From contig JBEKPE010000069.1 in NCBI GenBank assembly GCA_049521055.1, positions 1 to 11,552 on the forward strand: a stretch of DNA of 11,552 nucleotides, read 5' to 3'. Numbering within the stretch: position 1 is the first letter of the stretch; every line of letters begins with the position of its first letter. The stretch is from FEN-987 sp049521055. Its GTDB lineage: Archaea; Thermoproteota; Bathyarchaeia; 40CM-2-53-6. The notes beneath the pieces were generated by a model that did no database searches, was not told the origin of the DNA, and saw only the letters and a program-made list of their open reading frames with translations. Positions 1 to 8,205 of the stretch are shown piece by piece. The position numbers were made by a program, and so were the translations under genes.

Positions 1-28
1 CGAAACTAGTGTTTTTGGTTGATGAAAA

Positions 29-454
29 ATGGTACACGTATCAGATGAAGGCATGTTTGATGCACCCCTTGAGAAGATTTGGCGCTTTCTCAACGACGAC
101 AATCCCACAACCCACCAACATAGCTCGGTCAAATTTTCAAAAGTACTAGAACAGAATGACAAAGGCATGACCTCAGAGGTCGAAGTGAAGAACCCCGACG
201 GGTCATGGCGCAAGGAAACCTGGAAATTCGACTTCAACCCGCCGAAGGGATTTAGCCTAGAAATCACTGGCGGACCAATGAAGGGTACAAAACACACCCA
301 CACATACAGCCCCATGGGAAACAAAACCAAAGTGGTTGTTGAGGGTGAATTCGTCGCTCAAGGAATGGATGACGCATCACTCAAGAAAGCCGCCCTCGGG
401 ATGCTTGAACAGGTCTTCAACGAGGACAGCGCGAGTCTGAAGAACTACAAGTAA
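29..454 (+). CDS. SRPBCC (START/Bet v1-like, CoxG-like) fold protein
   Basis: This is a complete 141-residue protein. The N-terminal pattern (a strand ending in DAPLEKIWRFLND at about residues 11-23), a central run of antiparallel strands with alternating charged and hydrophobic residues (about 48-108), and a long C-terminal amphipathic helix (about 114-135) match the layout of the SRPBCC/polyketide-cyclase-like superfamily, which binds hydrophobic ligands in a deep cavity. The length is typical. There is no signal peptide or membrane segment, so it is probably cytosolic. The ATG is preceded by GGTTGATGA, which resembles an archaeal ribosome binding site. The gene converges on the pfkB-like gene with only 36 bases between the stops. 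CoxG-type members occur beside molybdenum hydroxylase genes, but no such enzyme is visible here, so any link to the molybdenum genes is speculative. The ligand is unknown. Confidence 0.8.
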   Translation: MVHVSDEGMFDAPLEKIWRFLNDDNPTTHQHSSVKFSKVLEQNDKGMTSEVEVKNPDGSWRKETWKFDFNPPKGFSLEITGGPMKGTKHTHTYSPMGNKTKVVVEGEFVAQGMDDASLKKAALGMLEQVFNEDSASLKNYK

Positions 455-490
455 TCCATCGACGCACCACAGGATAGACTCTAAACTCCC

Positions 491-1537
491 CTAGTCTTTC
501 TTGATCTTCAGTCTGACCAGAAAATTAGTCGTCTGCCTGAGCGTCGGCATTCTTCTAGCGCTACTTCTAAGGTAGAGGTAGGCGCAAGCATTCGCAAAAA
601 GCAACCGATCTTGTGCTTGGAAGTCGACAAGGTGTCCAATTATGTCTCCTGCATCCCACACGTCTCCGGCTCCCGTAACGAGACCCGCGATCTTACCAAT
701 TGCCGGAACCCAAGTTTGTCCCTCCTCGGTTGAGGACACGCTACCAATTGGAGTATGCACGTCTAGTTTGACTCTCAGAACTTCCTGGAGTAATCCTGAA
801 ACTCTGACCAAATCCCGTCTTTTATAGTTCCGAGGTAACCTTCCAACTGAAAGACGCCGAGCCATAATCCTAGTTTCGTTCTCATTTACGCTAACCACGT
901 CGACCAAACCCCGTCCGATAATTTCATTCACAAGCACTTTGAGACGCCCCTCCGCGCCGGCAAGGTCTGCAGGGTCAAGGAAGTTGAGCCTACCCTTCCG
1001 ACCCTTTAAGCCGAAAACCTTCCTTGCGAGCGCGTTTCCCTTTCTGTTGGCTGACCAGTTCACGAGGGCTACACAGTCGGACGTCTCGAGAGTTGCAATG
1101 ACTTTGTGTTCAAGTCTTCGTCCATCAAACTCCTTGGCATCACCGACGTCGCTTATCATCACGTTCACAGGCTTATTTCGGAAACTGAATTCAAGGGCAG
1201 TCGTGTAACCAGGCTGACCGGGAATGACTCGCACGCGGCAGTTGCGTGGATGGTTTGCAAGCGCGGTTTGCGTGTGTCCATCTCCGACGCAGTAGAGTCT
1301 CGTCTTCACTGACAATAATGCCAAGGCATACGCCAAATTTGCAGCGTTTCCCCCTGTGCGTTCGATCTGCGAAAAGCCCCGCAGATTCCCGCCCCCGGAA
1401 GCTGCCTTCAGCTCTACCAGCCTGAAGAGTTGCTTGAGGGATGGAACGGAAACTATCCTGTCGAGGTAAAAGTCCGGTAGGACCGATACTTTGAGTTTAG
1501 AGATTTCTCTACTGTACTCCATCCTAGCCCACTTCAA
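491..1537 (-). CDS. PfkB/ribokinase-family sugar or nucleoside kinase
   Basis: This 348-residue protein is predicted to phosphorylate a sugar, nucleoside or related alcohol using a nucleotide. Two family hallmarks are visible. A GGNAAN motif at residues 62-67 corresponds to the N-terminal PfkB substrate-binding signature. The C-terminal signature TGAGDVWDAGD at 288-298 forms the anion hole, with Asp292 as the expected catalytic base. VNENE at about 217-221 is the usual strand followed by an Asn-Glu pair. The substrate cannot be read from the sequence. The longest reading uses a TTG start; an ATG at residue 6 (position 1522) is an equally good start. The gene begins 10 bases after the stop of the MFS transporter on the same strand, so the two are probably co-transcribed, and the transporter may supply the kinase substrate. 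That link is inferred from context only. Confidence 0.85.
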   Translation of the reverse strand: MKWARMEYSREISKLKVSVLPDFYLDRIVSVPSLKQLFRLVELKAASGGGNLRGFSQIERTGGNAANLAYALALLSVKTRLYCVGDGHTQTALANHPRNCRVRVIPGQPGYTTALEFSFRNKPVNVMISDVGDAKEFDGRRLEHKVIATLETSDCVALVNWSANRKGNALARKVFGLKGRKGRLNFLDPADLAGAEGRLKVLVNEIIGRGLVDVVSVNENETRIMARRLSVGRLPRNYKRRDLVRVSGLLQEVLRVKLDVHTPIGSVSSTEEGQTWVPAIGKIAGLVTGAGDVWDAGDIIGHLVDFQAQDRLLFANACAYLYLRSSARRMPTLRQTTNFLVRLKIKKD

Positions 1538-1547
1538 CCTGATCCTG

Positions 1548-2723
1548 TCAGACCATCTTTGTTTTGTTTGATCCGTAGACTAAGACTGCTCCGACAAGCT
1601 GTGTTATGGCACTAGCCGCGAATATGTACACGGGTCCAAATGCGCTCCATACGAAACCAAACAGCAGCGGGCCGACGATTATTCCTAGATCCTCAAAGGA
1701 ACCATAAATCCCGATCGTGGCGCCCTGCATCGCGCTCGGAGTCACATCAGGAATCATAGCCAACAATAGGGCTGACCCAGAGAATCCTATACCCACGGCG
1801 ATCGAAACAACCAGAACTAGGTAAGAAGTGTCCGCGAAAAAATACAAGAGGAATAAGGCAGAGGTTGCAAGGAGCCCAAGAACCGTTGTGCGGCTTCTGC
1901 CGAATTTGTCCGCGAGCCACCCGACGATCGGCATTGCCACCAATTGAGCCGCCGAGACCGAAGCAAATAGAACACCCACATCTACAGTGGACATCTTGAT
2001 TTGCTGTGAGGCGTATAATGGCAGAAACGAGGAGGTTACTGTACGCCCCATGAAGATTAGAGCGGCCGACAGAAAGAGAAGTTTGGCGGATCGTCTACTG
2101 AGAACACGTCTTAGAGCGCCAACCATGTCCCCCTTATGCGCTTGGTGTCGAGATCTTTCACTTGGAAACGAGACCAGAACGAATACTGCCATCAAGAGCG
2201 AGATCGCCGAGGTGGCCCAGAAAGAGTATTCAAACGCCCAAGTTTGAGCAATATAGCTGCCAAGCAAAGGCCCAATTACGCGCCCGAGGACTAAGAAGAG
2301 CCACCAGAGGCTCGCATACAACCCAATCGACTTCTCAGGAGCGGCTTCGGTGACGTATGACCTGGTTAGTGGCCCAATAGCAACAAACAGAATCCCGTTG
2401 AAGAATTGGAGAGCAATGAAAACGGGGAGAAGCGTCCGGAGGGTGTAGAGGGGAGATAGTACGCTCATTGCGAGAATCGACACGAGCATGAGGAGTCGCC
2501 GATCGGCTCTGTCGCTAAGGTTACCCCAAATCCATTCGGCAAGAAACATGCCAGCCGCTTGCACTGCCACCAGTACACTCCAGCCAATTACTGTGATTCC
2601 AAGCGAATCCACGTAGAGAGGCATTACTGGGCCGCTGAACGAAACCGTTGACGCTATGCTGTAGAAGAGGAGCGTCAAGTACGCAGAGGAGACAAGTCGA
2701 AGACGAGAATTCGAAGGAGTCAA
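1548..2723 (-). CDS. Major facilitator superfamily (MFS) transporter
   Basis: This is a 391-residue integral membrane protein with about twelve hydrophobic segments in two halves, joined by a basic cytoplasmic loop near residues 187-212. MFS motif A appears in both halves: GNLSDRADRR at 67-76 in the loop between helices 2 and 3, and GWLADKFGRSR at 268-278 in the loop between helices 8 and 9. This is diagnostic of the superfamily. The general type is a proton-coupled drug/metabolite exporter or sugar-like permease; the substrate cannot be assigned. The start is a TTG preceded by a CGGGG stretch, and the first membrane helix begins about 10 residues later, so no shorter start fits. It lies directly upstream of the pfkB-like gene with a 10-base gap, and together they look like a transport-and-phosphorylation pair. 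Confidence 0.87.
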   Translation of the reverse strand: MTPSNSRLRLVSSAYLTLLFYSIASTVSFSGPVMPLYVDSLGITVIGWSVLVAVQAAGMFLAEWIWGNLSDRADRRLLMLVSILAMSVLSPLYTLRTLLPVFIALQFFNGILFVAIGPLTRSYVTEAAPEKSIGLYASLWWLFLVLGRVIGPLLGSYIAQTWAFEYSFWATSAISLLMAVFVLVSFPSERSRHQAHKGDMVGALRRVLSRRSAKLLFLSAALIFMGRTVTSSFLPLYASQQIKMSTVDVGVLFASVSAAQLVAMPIVGWLADKFGRSRTTVLGLLATSALFLLYFFADTSYLVLVVSIAVGIGFSGSALLLAMIPDVTPSAMQGATIGIYGSFEDLGIIVGPLLFGFVWSAFGPVYIFAASAITQLVGAVLVYGSNKTKMV

Positions 2724-2770
2724 TACCCCGAAGCGGTGTTAGTTTTGCAAAGTAATACGGTAGATCAGTT

Positions 2771-2893
2771 TCAGCTAGTCGGAACAGGTGTTTTTCGTTT
2801 CTTTCTGACCCTTCTTCTCCGATTAATTAGGTAAGCAAATAGACGGCTGACCATTAGGAATCTCGCTCGTTCGGTGCGATAGACGCCTAGCAT
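2771..2893 (-). CDS. Candidate 40-residue very basic microprotein
   Basis: An open frame of 40 codons begins with ATG 8 bases after the stop of the nucleotidyltransferase-like gene and ends at TGA. The start codon follows TGAGAT. The peptide begins MLGVYRTERARFLM and has an amphipathic middle (about residues 4-23). It then runs into RRRRVRKKRK (25-34) and a short tail ending TPVPTS. Thirteen of 40 residues are Arg or Lys and only one is acidic, which would suit RNA or DNA binding or a tail that contacts the ribosome or membrane. No family is recognised. An internal ATG at residue 14 could give a 27-residue form. The position suggests co-transcription and translational coupling with the gene before it. 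It could still be a chance open frame. Confidence 0.38.
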   Translation of the reverse strand: MLGVYRTERARFLMVSRLFAYLINRRRRVRKKRKTPVPTS

Positions 2894-2901
2894 ATCTCAG
2901 G

Positions 2902-3717
2902 CTATCTTCGGACTTCTTCGACATCTCTATACCATTTCTTGCTAGTACCGACTTTGGCTCGAATCTTCCAGCGCATTGCTTTCGGTTCATCTTCGACGAT
3001 TCTCAAGAGTTTCTCAATCTTTGCTCCCACATCGTTCCGATCCTCTTGGGTTAGTTCCTGATAGGTGGCGAGTTTGAGGCCGACCTTCTTCAGGTTGGTT
3101 GTACAGGTGTAGTAGAATCCCCAGTCGTTCGATAGCAACTTCGCTATGTAGCCTGCGTCTATAGTTTCGGGACCGGCTGTTCCAATATCGTGTTCGCGTA
3201 GCAGCATTGTTGTATCGATCATGTCTTTCTCTTCGAGGTGAACGATCTGCATTTTCTCTAACAACATATCTACCAGAGAGATCGTGAGTGGGTCAATGTG
3301 TAGGCGGTTCTGGAACTCGATATCATGGTTCATTTCCAACTTATCGAGAAAGATGTCGACGTGCAACCCGTTTGACTTGTTGTCCCAAATGGTTCTTCTG
3401 TGTCCCCAGAGCGCGGTAACCATAGGTTGGTCTTCGTATCCAAGCTCTCTCATCATCCCATTGACACGAGAGGCTTCCGAAAAGTAGGCGGCGAAATCAA
3501 CGTCGGATAGAACTCTATTAAGCCGCCCTGTGAGGTAGCTGAATTTCGGGCAGTGGGCCTGAAATGCAATTGCGCCTAGTAGTCGCAGATGAAGGTCGCG
3601 TTTCGTTCCTTCGGCTACGATTCGCTGGCCCTCGGCCCTCATTACTTTCTCGTGTTCAGCAATCTCTTGTGTGTTCAAGCTGGGGAACCGCGCAAGATTC
3701 AGTTTACACGAGGACAT
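2902..3717 (-). CDS. Nucleotidyltransferase-fold protein (AbiEii/MNT-like superfamily), function unknown
   Basis: This 271-residue soluble protein has features of the polymerase-beta-like nucleotidyltransferase fold. LLGAIAF at about 46-52 is followed by LSDVDFAAY at 70-78, giving the paired metal-binding carboxylates Asp72 and Asp74. HVDIFLD at 119-125 supplies the third, Asp121. A helical region follows (about 144-175), including LVDMLLEKMQIVHLEEKDMID, which resembles the substrate-domain helices of AbiEii-like and related predicted nucleotidyltransferases. The classical Gly-Ser before the DxD is not evident; the region before it reads GRLNRVL. Members of this superfamily include type IV toxins and antibiotic or RNA modifiers, but no partner antitoxin is recognised, so the toxin label is not warranted. 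ATG start at 3717. The gene diverges from moeA and may be co-transcribed with the microprotein downstream. Confidence 0.6.
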   Translation of the reverse strand: MSSCKLNLARFPSLNTQEIAEHEKVMRAEGQRIVAEGTKRDLHLRLLGAIAFQAHCPKFSYLTGRLNRVLSDVDFAAYFSEASRVNGMMRELGYEDQPMVTALWGHRRTIWDNKSNGLHVDIFLDKLEMNHDIEFQNRLHIDPLTISLVDMLLEKMQIVHLEEKDMIDTTMLLREHDIGTAGPETIDAGYIAKLLSNDWGFYYTCTTNLKKVGLKLATYQELTQEDRNDVGAKIEKLLRIVEDEPKAMRWKIRAKVGTSKKWYRDVEEVRR

Positions 3718-3798
3718 TTTGTCGGGCTATTAAGCGTTTCAACTGCTTGGTCCAGCAATAACTCTCCAGGTAAAGCGTGAATGGAATGAAAGAAGAAC

Positions 3799-3805
3799 CT
3801 TTAAC
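3799..3805 (+). promoter_or_regulatory. Possible TATA element for the moeA pair
   Basis: CTTTAAC preceded by purine-rich GAAGAAC resembles an archaeal BRE plus TATA arrangement. It lies about 38 bases before the GTG start of the first moeA, which would place transcription initiation roughly 10-15 bases upstream of the start codon. The 122-base divergent gap (3718-3839) shows no clear palindrome and no copy of the dyads seen near modE. This is a weak match judged by eye. Confidence 0.25.
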
Positions 3806-3839
3806 CTGCGTTTATTCAGAAAAATCCTGACTCTGAGAC

Positions 3840-5144
3840 GTGGCCTACTTGAGCAGAGAACCAGCCCTTTCGCATAATGATCATGACGTAACTGGGAAAG
3901 GTTTCAAGCATTTAACGCCCACAAACGAGGCTCTTGAAGCATTGATTGACCAAGTTCCAAAGCGGGATATAGAGGTAGAGAACGTTCCAGTATTGTCTGC
4001 TCTCGCCAGGATTCTCAGCCACGATGTGATCTCCCCGTCCGATATGCCTTCTTTTGATCGAGCCGCCATGGATGGTTTCGCGGTCAGAGCAGAAGACACG
4101 TACGGAGCCTCGGCCAGCTCACCAATATTACTAAATTCTATTGATGGAGTAGATATCGGCGTCCGTCCAACTGCAGACATTAGAAAAGGTGATGCAGCCT
4201 TCGTCGTTACGGGAGGTCAGATGCCAAAAGGTGCAAACGCAGTTGTCATGGTCGAATACACTAAGAAAACGAAGAATGGAGGCGTGGAAATATCCGGCGA
4301 AGTTCACCCCACTGAGAACGTTTCAAAAATCGGAGAGGATGTTAGAAAGGGGACGTCGATTTTGCGGGAAGGGACACGGTTGCTTCCACAAGACATCGGC
4401 ATGTTATCATACCTTGGATTCACGGAAGTCTCGGTAAAGCGTAGGCTCAAGATCGCCGTGCTCTCGACTGGTAATGAAATTCAAGAAAAACCAGAGGCAA
4501 AATCTGGCAAAGTCCCTGATGTTAATCGTCCGACTTTACTAAGTGCGGTACGCGAACTCGGCTGCGAACCTATTGACATGGGTATTGCACGGGACGAGTT
4601 TATCGAGATACAAGCCAAGTTGAGGAGTGCAATTGATGCGAGCGACCTTATTCTCGTTACCGCGGGTACGTCAGTCGGGCCCGGCGACATGGTACCTCGG
4701 GTGGTTGACTCTTTAGGCAAGCCGGGAATGTTGGTTCATGGAGTTGCGATGCGCCCTTCGATGCCTACCGGTCTAGGAGTGGTGAACGGAAAACCAGTAG
4801 TCTCACTACCTGGGTATCCCGCTTCGGCTTACATCGCCTTCCTCGAATTCGTTCCATCAATAGTCAATCACATGCTCGGAACGAACTCGCTGCTTAGGCC
4901 TATGGTCAAGGTCAAGCTGCGAAGGCGCGTTGCTGGAGTCTTGGGTTCGCGGACTTATGTGCGGGTTCAGGTTGTTGAAAGCGGAGGGACCCTCTTCGCC
5001 GATCCGGTTAGAACTTCTGGCGCTGGGATCCTAAGTAGTTTGGTGCAGGCTAACGGTTTCCTCATAGTACCTGAACGCGTGGAAGGGTATGAGGAGGGAC
5101 AAATGGTCGAAGTCGAACTATTTCGACCCGTGGAGCGCGAGTAA
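3840..5144 (+). CDS. moeA: Molybdopterin molybdenumtransferase MoeA, atypical loop
   Basis: This 434-residue protein belongs to the MoeA family, which inserts molybdate or tungstate into adenylylated molybdopterin in the cytosol to make the active cofactor. Family landmarks are FDRAAMDGFAV (72-82), TGGQMPKGANAVVMVEYT (124-141), GEDVRKG (165-171), STGNE (209-213), TAGTSVGPGD (274-283) and GKPVVSLPGYPASA (317-330). A C-terminal beta domain covers about 350-434. The length is normal for a MoeA without a fused domain. The start is a GTG; the first family-conserved stretch (FKHLTPTNEAL) begins at residue 22, so a short N-terminal extension is present or the start lies further in. Oddity: the loop that normally reads KPGKP is RPSMP here (305-309), losing both lysines and the glycine. 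It overlaps the second moeA by 56 bases. Paired MoeA paralogues are known in archaea and have been proposed to differ in Mo versus W use; whether that applies here is inference. Confidence 0.93.
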   Translation: MAYLSREPALSHNDHDVTGKGFKHLTPTNEALEALIDQVPKRDIEVENVPVLSALARILSHDVISPSDMPSFDRAAMDGFAVRAEDTYGASASSPILLNSIDGVDIGVRPTADIRKGDAAFVVTGGQMPKGANAVVMVEYTKKTKNGGVEISGEVHPTENVSKIGEDVRKGTSILREGTRLLPQDIGMLSYLGFTEVSVKRRLKIAVLSTGNEIQEKPEAKSGKVPDVNRPTLLSAVRELGCEPIDMGIARDEFIEIQAKLRSAIDASDLILVTAGTSVGPGDMVPRVVDSLGKPGMLVHGVAMRPSMPTGLGVVNGKPVVSLPGYPASAYIAFLEFVPSIVNHMLGTNSLLRPMVKVKLRRRVAGVLGSRTYVRVQVVESGGTLFADPVRTSGAGILSSLVQANGFLIVPERVEGYEEGQMVEVELFRPVERE

Positions 5145-7140
5145 TCTGTCAAGTGAGAGGAAAATCTTCCGCGATCTCCAAAGTTTGGAGAAAGCAAGTT
5201 CCAGCTTCTGGGCCGCATACCATGAAAGAATTCAAGCAGTTGAGAAGATTGCTCTTGAGGGCGCGCTTGGCAGGGTACTTGCCGAGGATGTTTTCTCTGG
5301 AATAGACGTGCCTGGTTTTGATCGTGCAGCCATGGATGGTTTCGCGGTTACAGCGGCAAACACATTCGGCGCGGATGAGCAACACCCCGTAAGGTTGAAG
5401 GTAGTTGCCGACGTCGAGGCCGGGGATTCTGCTGGATACTCCGCCTCGGCAGGGGAAGCGTTAGAGATAGCTACTGGTGCGCCGATGCCGAAAGGTACCG
5501 ACGCAGAGGTGATGGTAGAATACACGAAGAGGAACGGATCTGAGGTTCTCGTTTACAGGTCGGTTTCTCCTGGCGAAAACGTAACGGGGGCGGGGAGCGA
5601 TATTATGACGGGGGAGCTCTTGCTTCGTAAATCGGAGCGAATAACTCCGCGCGAGGTAGGGTTACTTGCAGCTATTGGGTTGCCCCAGGTCTCGGTATTT
5701 AGAAAGCCGCGCGTTGCGGTATTCTCGAGCGGAAATGAACTCATCAAACCCGGCGACTCGCTCCGGTTCGCGAAAATCTACGACGTTAATGGCCCCGCCG
5801 TTTCAGCGGCCGTAGCTGAATGTGGCGGTGAGCCTCAATTTCTGGGGATCCTACCCGATAATTACGCTGCCGTCAAAGACAGCCTCGATTCAGCTCTCAG
5901 AGACGCTGACATAGTCATCTCTTCCGGCAGCACATCTTCAGGCCCAGGCGACCTGTTCTACAGAGCCGTAGACGATCTTGGAGATCCAGGCGTGATTGTA
6001 CATGGCTTGACGCTCAAACCCGGGAAACCTGCATTGCTCGGGATAGTCAGGGGTAAACCGATTTTCGGATTGCCTGGGTACCCTACTTCAGCCCTAATGA
6101 TCTTCCACATGTTGGTTGCCCCGATAATTCGCAGGCTCGCCAATGCTCCCGAAGTTGCCCCTGTCAAGGTTAGCGCGATTTCGCCCATGAAGTTCTTCAA
6201 AGCCCGCGGCCGTCGTGAGTTACTTCCGGTGCAGCTGATAACGCAACCGCAGGGTGAATTGATCGCATACCCCATGCAAGGCGGATCGGGAGCAGTTAGC
6301 TCCTTCTCGATGGCGGATGGGTTTGCAGACTTTCCGGCGACACAGGAGTATGTTGATGAGGGTGAGAGAATGGAGGTTCAACTGTTTGGAAGAGAGCTAA
6401 CACCCGCGTCACTCGTCGTAATAGGTAGCCACTGCGTGGGGCTAGATATCGCGTTCAGTATGCTCAAGGAACAAGATCGAGATTTTCTTGGAAGAACCAT
6501 CAACGTTGGCTCGGTCGGCGGATTCCACGCCGTTAAGCGCGGCGAGGCAGATATGGCGGGGGTTCACCTTCAGGACGAGGCGACCGGAGAATACAATCTT
6601 CCATTCCTCTCCTCCTATGGCCTCAAAGAATCCGCCGTCCTAGTACGAGGCTACGACCGTGAACAAGGGTTAATCGTGCGGCAAGGCAATCCGAAGAAAA
6701 TAAGGGAAATTCGGGACCTGGTTAGAGATGACGTTCGCTTCATAAACCGCAACAAAGGCTCCGGCACAAGACTTCTCATCGAACGCCACTTGAGCGCGCT
6801 CGCCTCATCTACGGGGACTGACCTAGACAGCCTTTCGATGAAGATTCATGGGTATGGCTATGAGGTAAAGTCACATTCAGCCGTAGCGGCGGCGATAAAA
6901 AACGATCGCGCCGACGTCGGTTTCGGGATCAGAACTGTTGCCGAGGTACCCGGTCTCGAATTCATCAAACTTGACGACGAAAAATATGATATTCTGATTG
7001 GACGGGACCGTATGAGTAAGAAGCAGGTACAGGCGTTCGTTAAGCTACTGGGATCTAAGGAGTTCTCGACAGCCCTTCGAACTCGCGCTCCCGGGCTGAG
7101 TAGTAATCAGCAATCTGGAACAATATTGTTTCAGTCATGA
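5089..7140 (+). CDS. moeA: MoeA fused to a C-terminal TupA/PBP-like domain
   Basis: This 683-residue fusion is of an architecture known in archaea. Residues about 27-435 are MoeA: FDRAAMDGFAV (77-87), TGAPMPKGTDAEVMVEYT (129-146), SSGNEL (213-218), ISSGSTSSGPGD (277-288), HGLTLKPGKPA (305-315) and GKPIFGLPGYPTSA (322-335). The KPGKP loop is intact, unlike in its neighbour. Residues about 441-675 match the PBP-like domain related to the binding protein TupA: GSVGG (474-478), GEADMAGVHL (485-494), EQGLIVRQGNP (525-535), RFINRNKGSGTR (550-561) and HSAVAAAIKNDRADVGFGI (596-614). With no signal sequence, this domain is cytosolic and may bind molybdate or tungstate to feed or gate insertion; that role is inferred. 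The only ATG option begins inside the preceding gene. Homology starts at residue 27, and a TTG at residue 33 would cut into it, so the exact start is uncertain. Confidence 0.93.
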   Translation: MRRDKWSKSNYFDPWSASNLSSERKIFRDLQSLEKASSSFWAAYHERIQAVEKIALEGALGRVLAEDVFSGIDVPGFDRAAMDGFAVTAANTFGADEQHPVRLKVVADVEAGDSAGYSASAGEALEIATGAPMPKGTDAEVMVEYTKRNGSEVLVYRSVSPGENVTGAGSDIMTGELLLRKSERITPREVGLLAAIGLPQVSVFRKPRVAVFSSGNELIKPGDSLRFAKIYDVNGPAVSAAVAECGGEPQFLGILPDNYAAVKDSLDSALRDADIVISSGSTSSGPGDLFYRAVDDLGDPGVIVHGLTLKPGKPALLGIVRGKPIFGLPGYPTSALMIFHMLVAPIIRRLANAPEVAPVKVSAISPMKFFKARGRRELLPVQLITQPQGELIAYPMQGGSGAVSSFSMADGFADFPATQEYVDEGERMEVQLFGRELTPASLVVIGSHCVGLDIAFSMLKEQDRDFLGRTINVGSVGGFHAVKRGEADMAGVHLQDEATGEYNLPFLSSYGLKESAVLVRGYDREQGLIVRQGNPKKIREIRDLVRDDVRFINRNKGSGTRLLIERHLSALASSTGTDLDSLSMKIHGYGYEVKSHSAVAAAIKNDRADVGFGIRTVAEVPGLEFIKLDDEKYDILIGRDRMSKKQVQAFVKLLGSKEFSTALRTRAPGLSSNQQSGTILFQS

Positions 7141-7149
7141 TTCACGCAT

Positions 7150-8205
7150 TCAGAGAACTTCTACCGAAGTAGCCTTGAAGAAAGCGTGCACGTCAGATCC
7201 GATGTTGAGTTGCATCTCGAAGAAGGACCGCCGCGTAACAATTGCCGTTATTCGTGCGTCTCCTGAGATCTTGAGCCTGATTGTTGGGCCGAGGTCGGTA
7301 ACTTCGATAACTTTTCCAAAGAATCTGTTGCGCGCACTAGTGTCCACACTATGTTTGGAAACGATAACGTTCTCAGGCTTAACGTGAACCATAACCTGAC
7401 CCGTCCGATCAGTTATTGCTTCAATTATCTTGCCAGCACCAGTATCGATCAGAGCCAGCTCCGCCTCTTTTCCGATTATGTTGCCTCGAATCAGATTGTC
7501 TGATTGGAAGATAGATTCTGCTTCCGGGGATGATTTCTCTGCGAAGTCGGCGGGCGTCCCGACTTCAAGCATCCTACCGTTTCTCATTACACCAATTCTT
7601 TCCGCCACCGATGCAGCTTCTAGCTGATCGTGGGTTACGTGGATGACTGTCACCCCGGTCTCTTTGTGAACGCGCCGTAGGTAGTCTAAAATCGAGCTCT
7701 TAGTTTCCGCGTCAACGGCCGATAGCGGTTCATCAAGCAAAACTGCACGGGGTTCGACGGCGAGAGCTCGAGCAAGAGACACTCTTTGTCTTTCGCCTCC
7801 GCTGAGGTTTCTCGGAAACCGGTTGACGAGTTGTGAAATCCCCAGTAGATCCATCAGATGGTTCGATCGAGATTTGCGGTCCTGCTCGGGGATTCCTTTG
7901 GCGTGTAAACCAAATTCAATATTTTTTCGCACTGTCATGTTGTCGAAGAGCAGCTGGTTTTGCGGTGCGTAGCTTATCCTGCGCCTCTCGGGGGGAAGTT
8001 TGGAAACATCTTCTCCGCATACAATTATGCGGCCTTCGTTGGGAGAGTAGGCGCCCGCGATCGCCTCAAGAAGCAAAGTCTTTCCTGAGCCTGTAGGGCC
8101 AAGTAAAACAAAGTAGCTTCCCTGAGGGACCGAAAGATTGATGTTTTTTAGCGCAAATTGCTCCCATTTGTGCGAGAGGCTCTGGACTACGACTCCGTCA
8201 CTCAT
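7150..8205 (-). CDS. wtpC: Tungstate/molybdate ABC transporter ATPase (WtpC/ModC)
   Basis: This 351-residue ATPase subunit powers oxyanion import at the inner face of the membrane. Its nucleotide-binding domain is complete: Walker A GPTGSGKT (36-43), Q-loop Gln82, signature LSGGERQ (134-140), Walker B AVLLDEP (154-160), D-loop SAVD (162-165) and switch His192. About 115 further residues follow, ending in a TOBE/MOP-like OB domain: FFGKVIEVTDLGPTIRLKI (295-313), then VTRRSF and FFKATSVEVL at the terminus. In ModC proteins such a domain can bind the oxyanion and shut the transporter down (trans-inhibition); whether this one does is unknown. The ATG shares one base with the stop of the permease gene (TAATG), so translation is probably coupled. 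The stop is 9 bases from the stop of the convergent moeA fusion gene. Confidence 0.93.
   Translation of the reverse strand: MSDGVVVQSLSHKWEQFALKNINLSVPQGSYFVLLGPTGSGKTLLLEAIAGAYSPNEGRIIVCGEDVSKLPPERRRISYAPQNQLLFDNMTVRKNIEFGLHAKGIPEQDRKSRSNHLMDLLGISQLVNRFPRNLSGGERQRVSLARALAVEPRAVLLDEPLSAVDAETKSSILDYLRRVHKETGVTVIHVTHDQLEAASVAERIGVMRNGRMLEVGTPADFAEKSSPEAESIFQSDNLIRGNIIGKEAELALIDTGAGKIIEAITDRTGQVMVHVKPENVIVSKHSVDTSARNRFFGKVIEVTDLGPTIRLKISGDARITAIVTRRSFFEMQLNIGSDVHAFFKATSVEVL

Noticed and set aside
2902..3717. Calling the nucleotidyltransferase-like gene an AbiE-type type IV toxin.
   Set aside because: Only the DxD fold features are visible; no AbiEi-like winged-helix antitoxin is adjacent, and the Gly-Ser motif is not evident.
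3881..6275. Several long minus-strand frames opposite the two moeA genes.
   Set aside because: They are shadows of the strongly conserved MoeA coding frames and show no recognisable domains or start signals.
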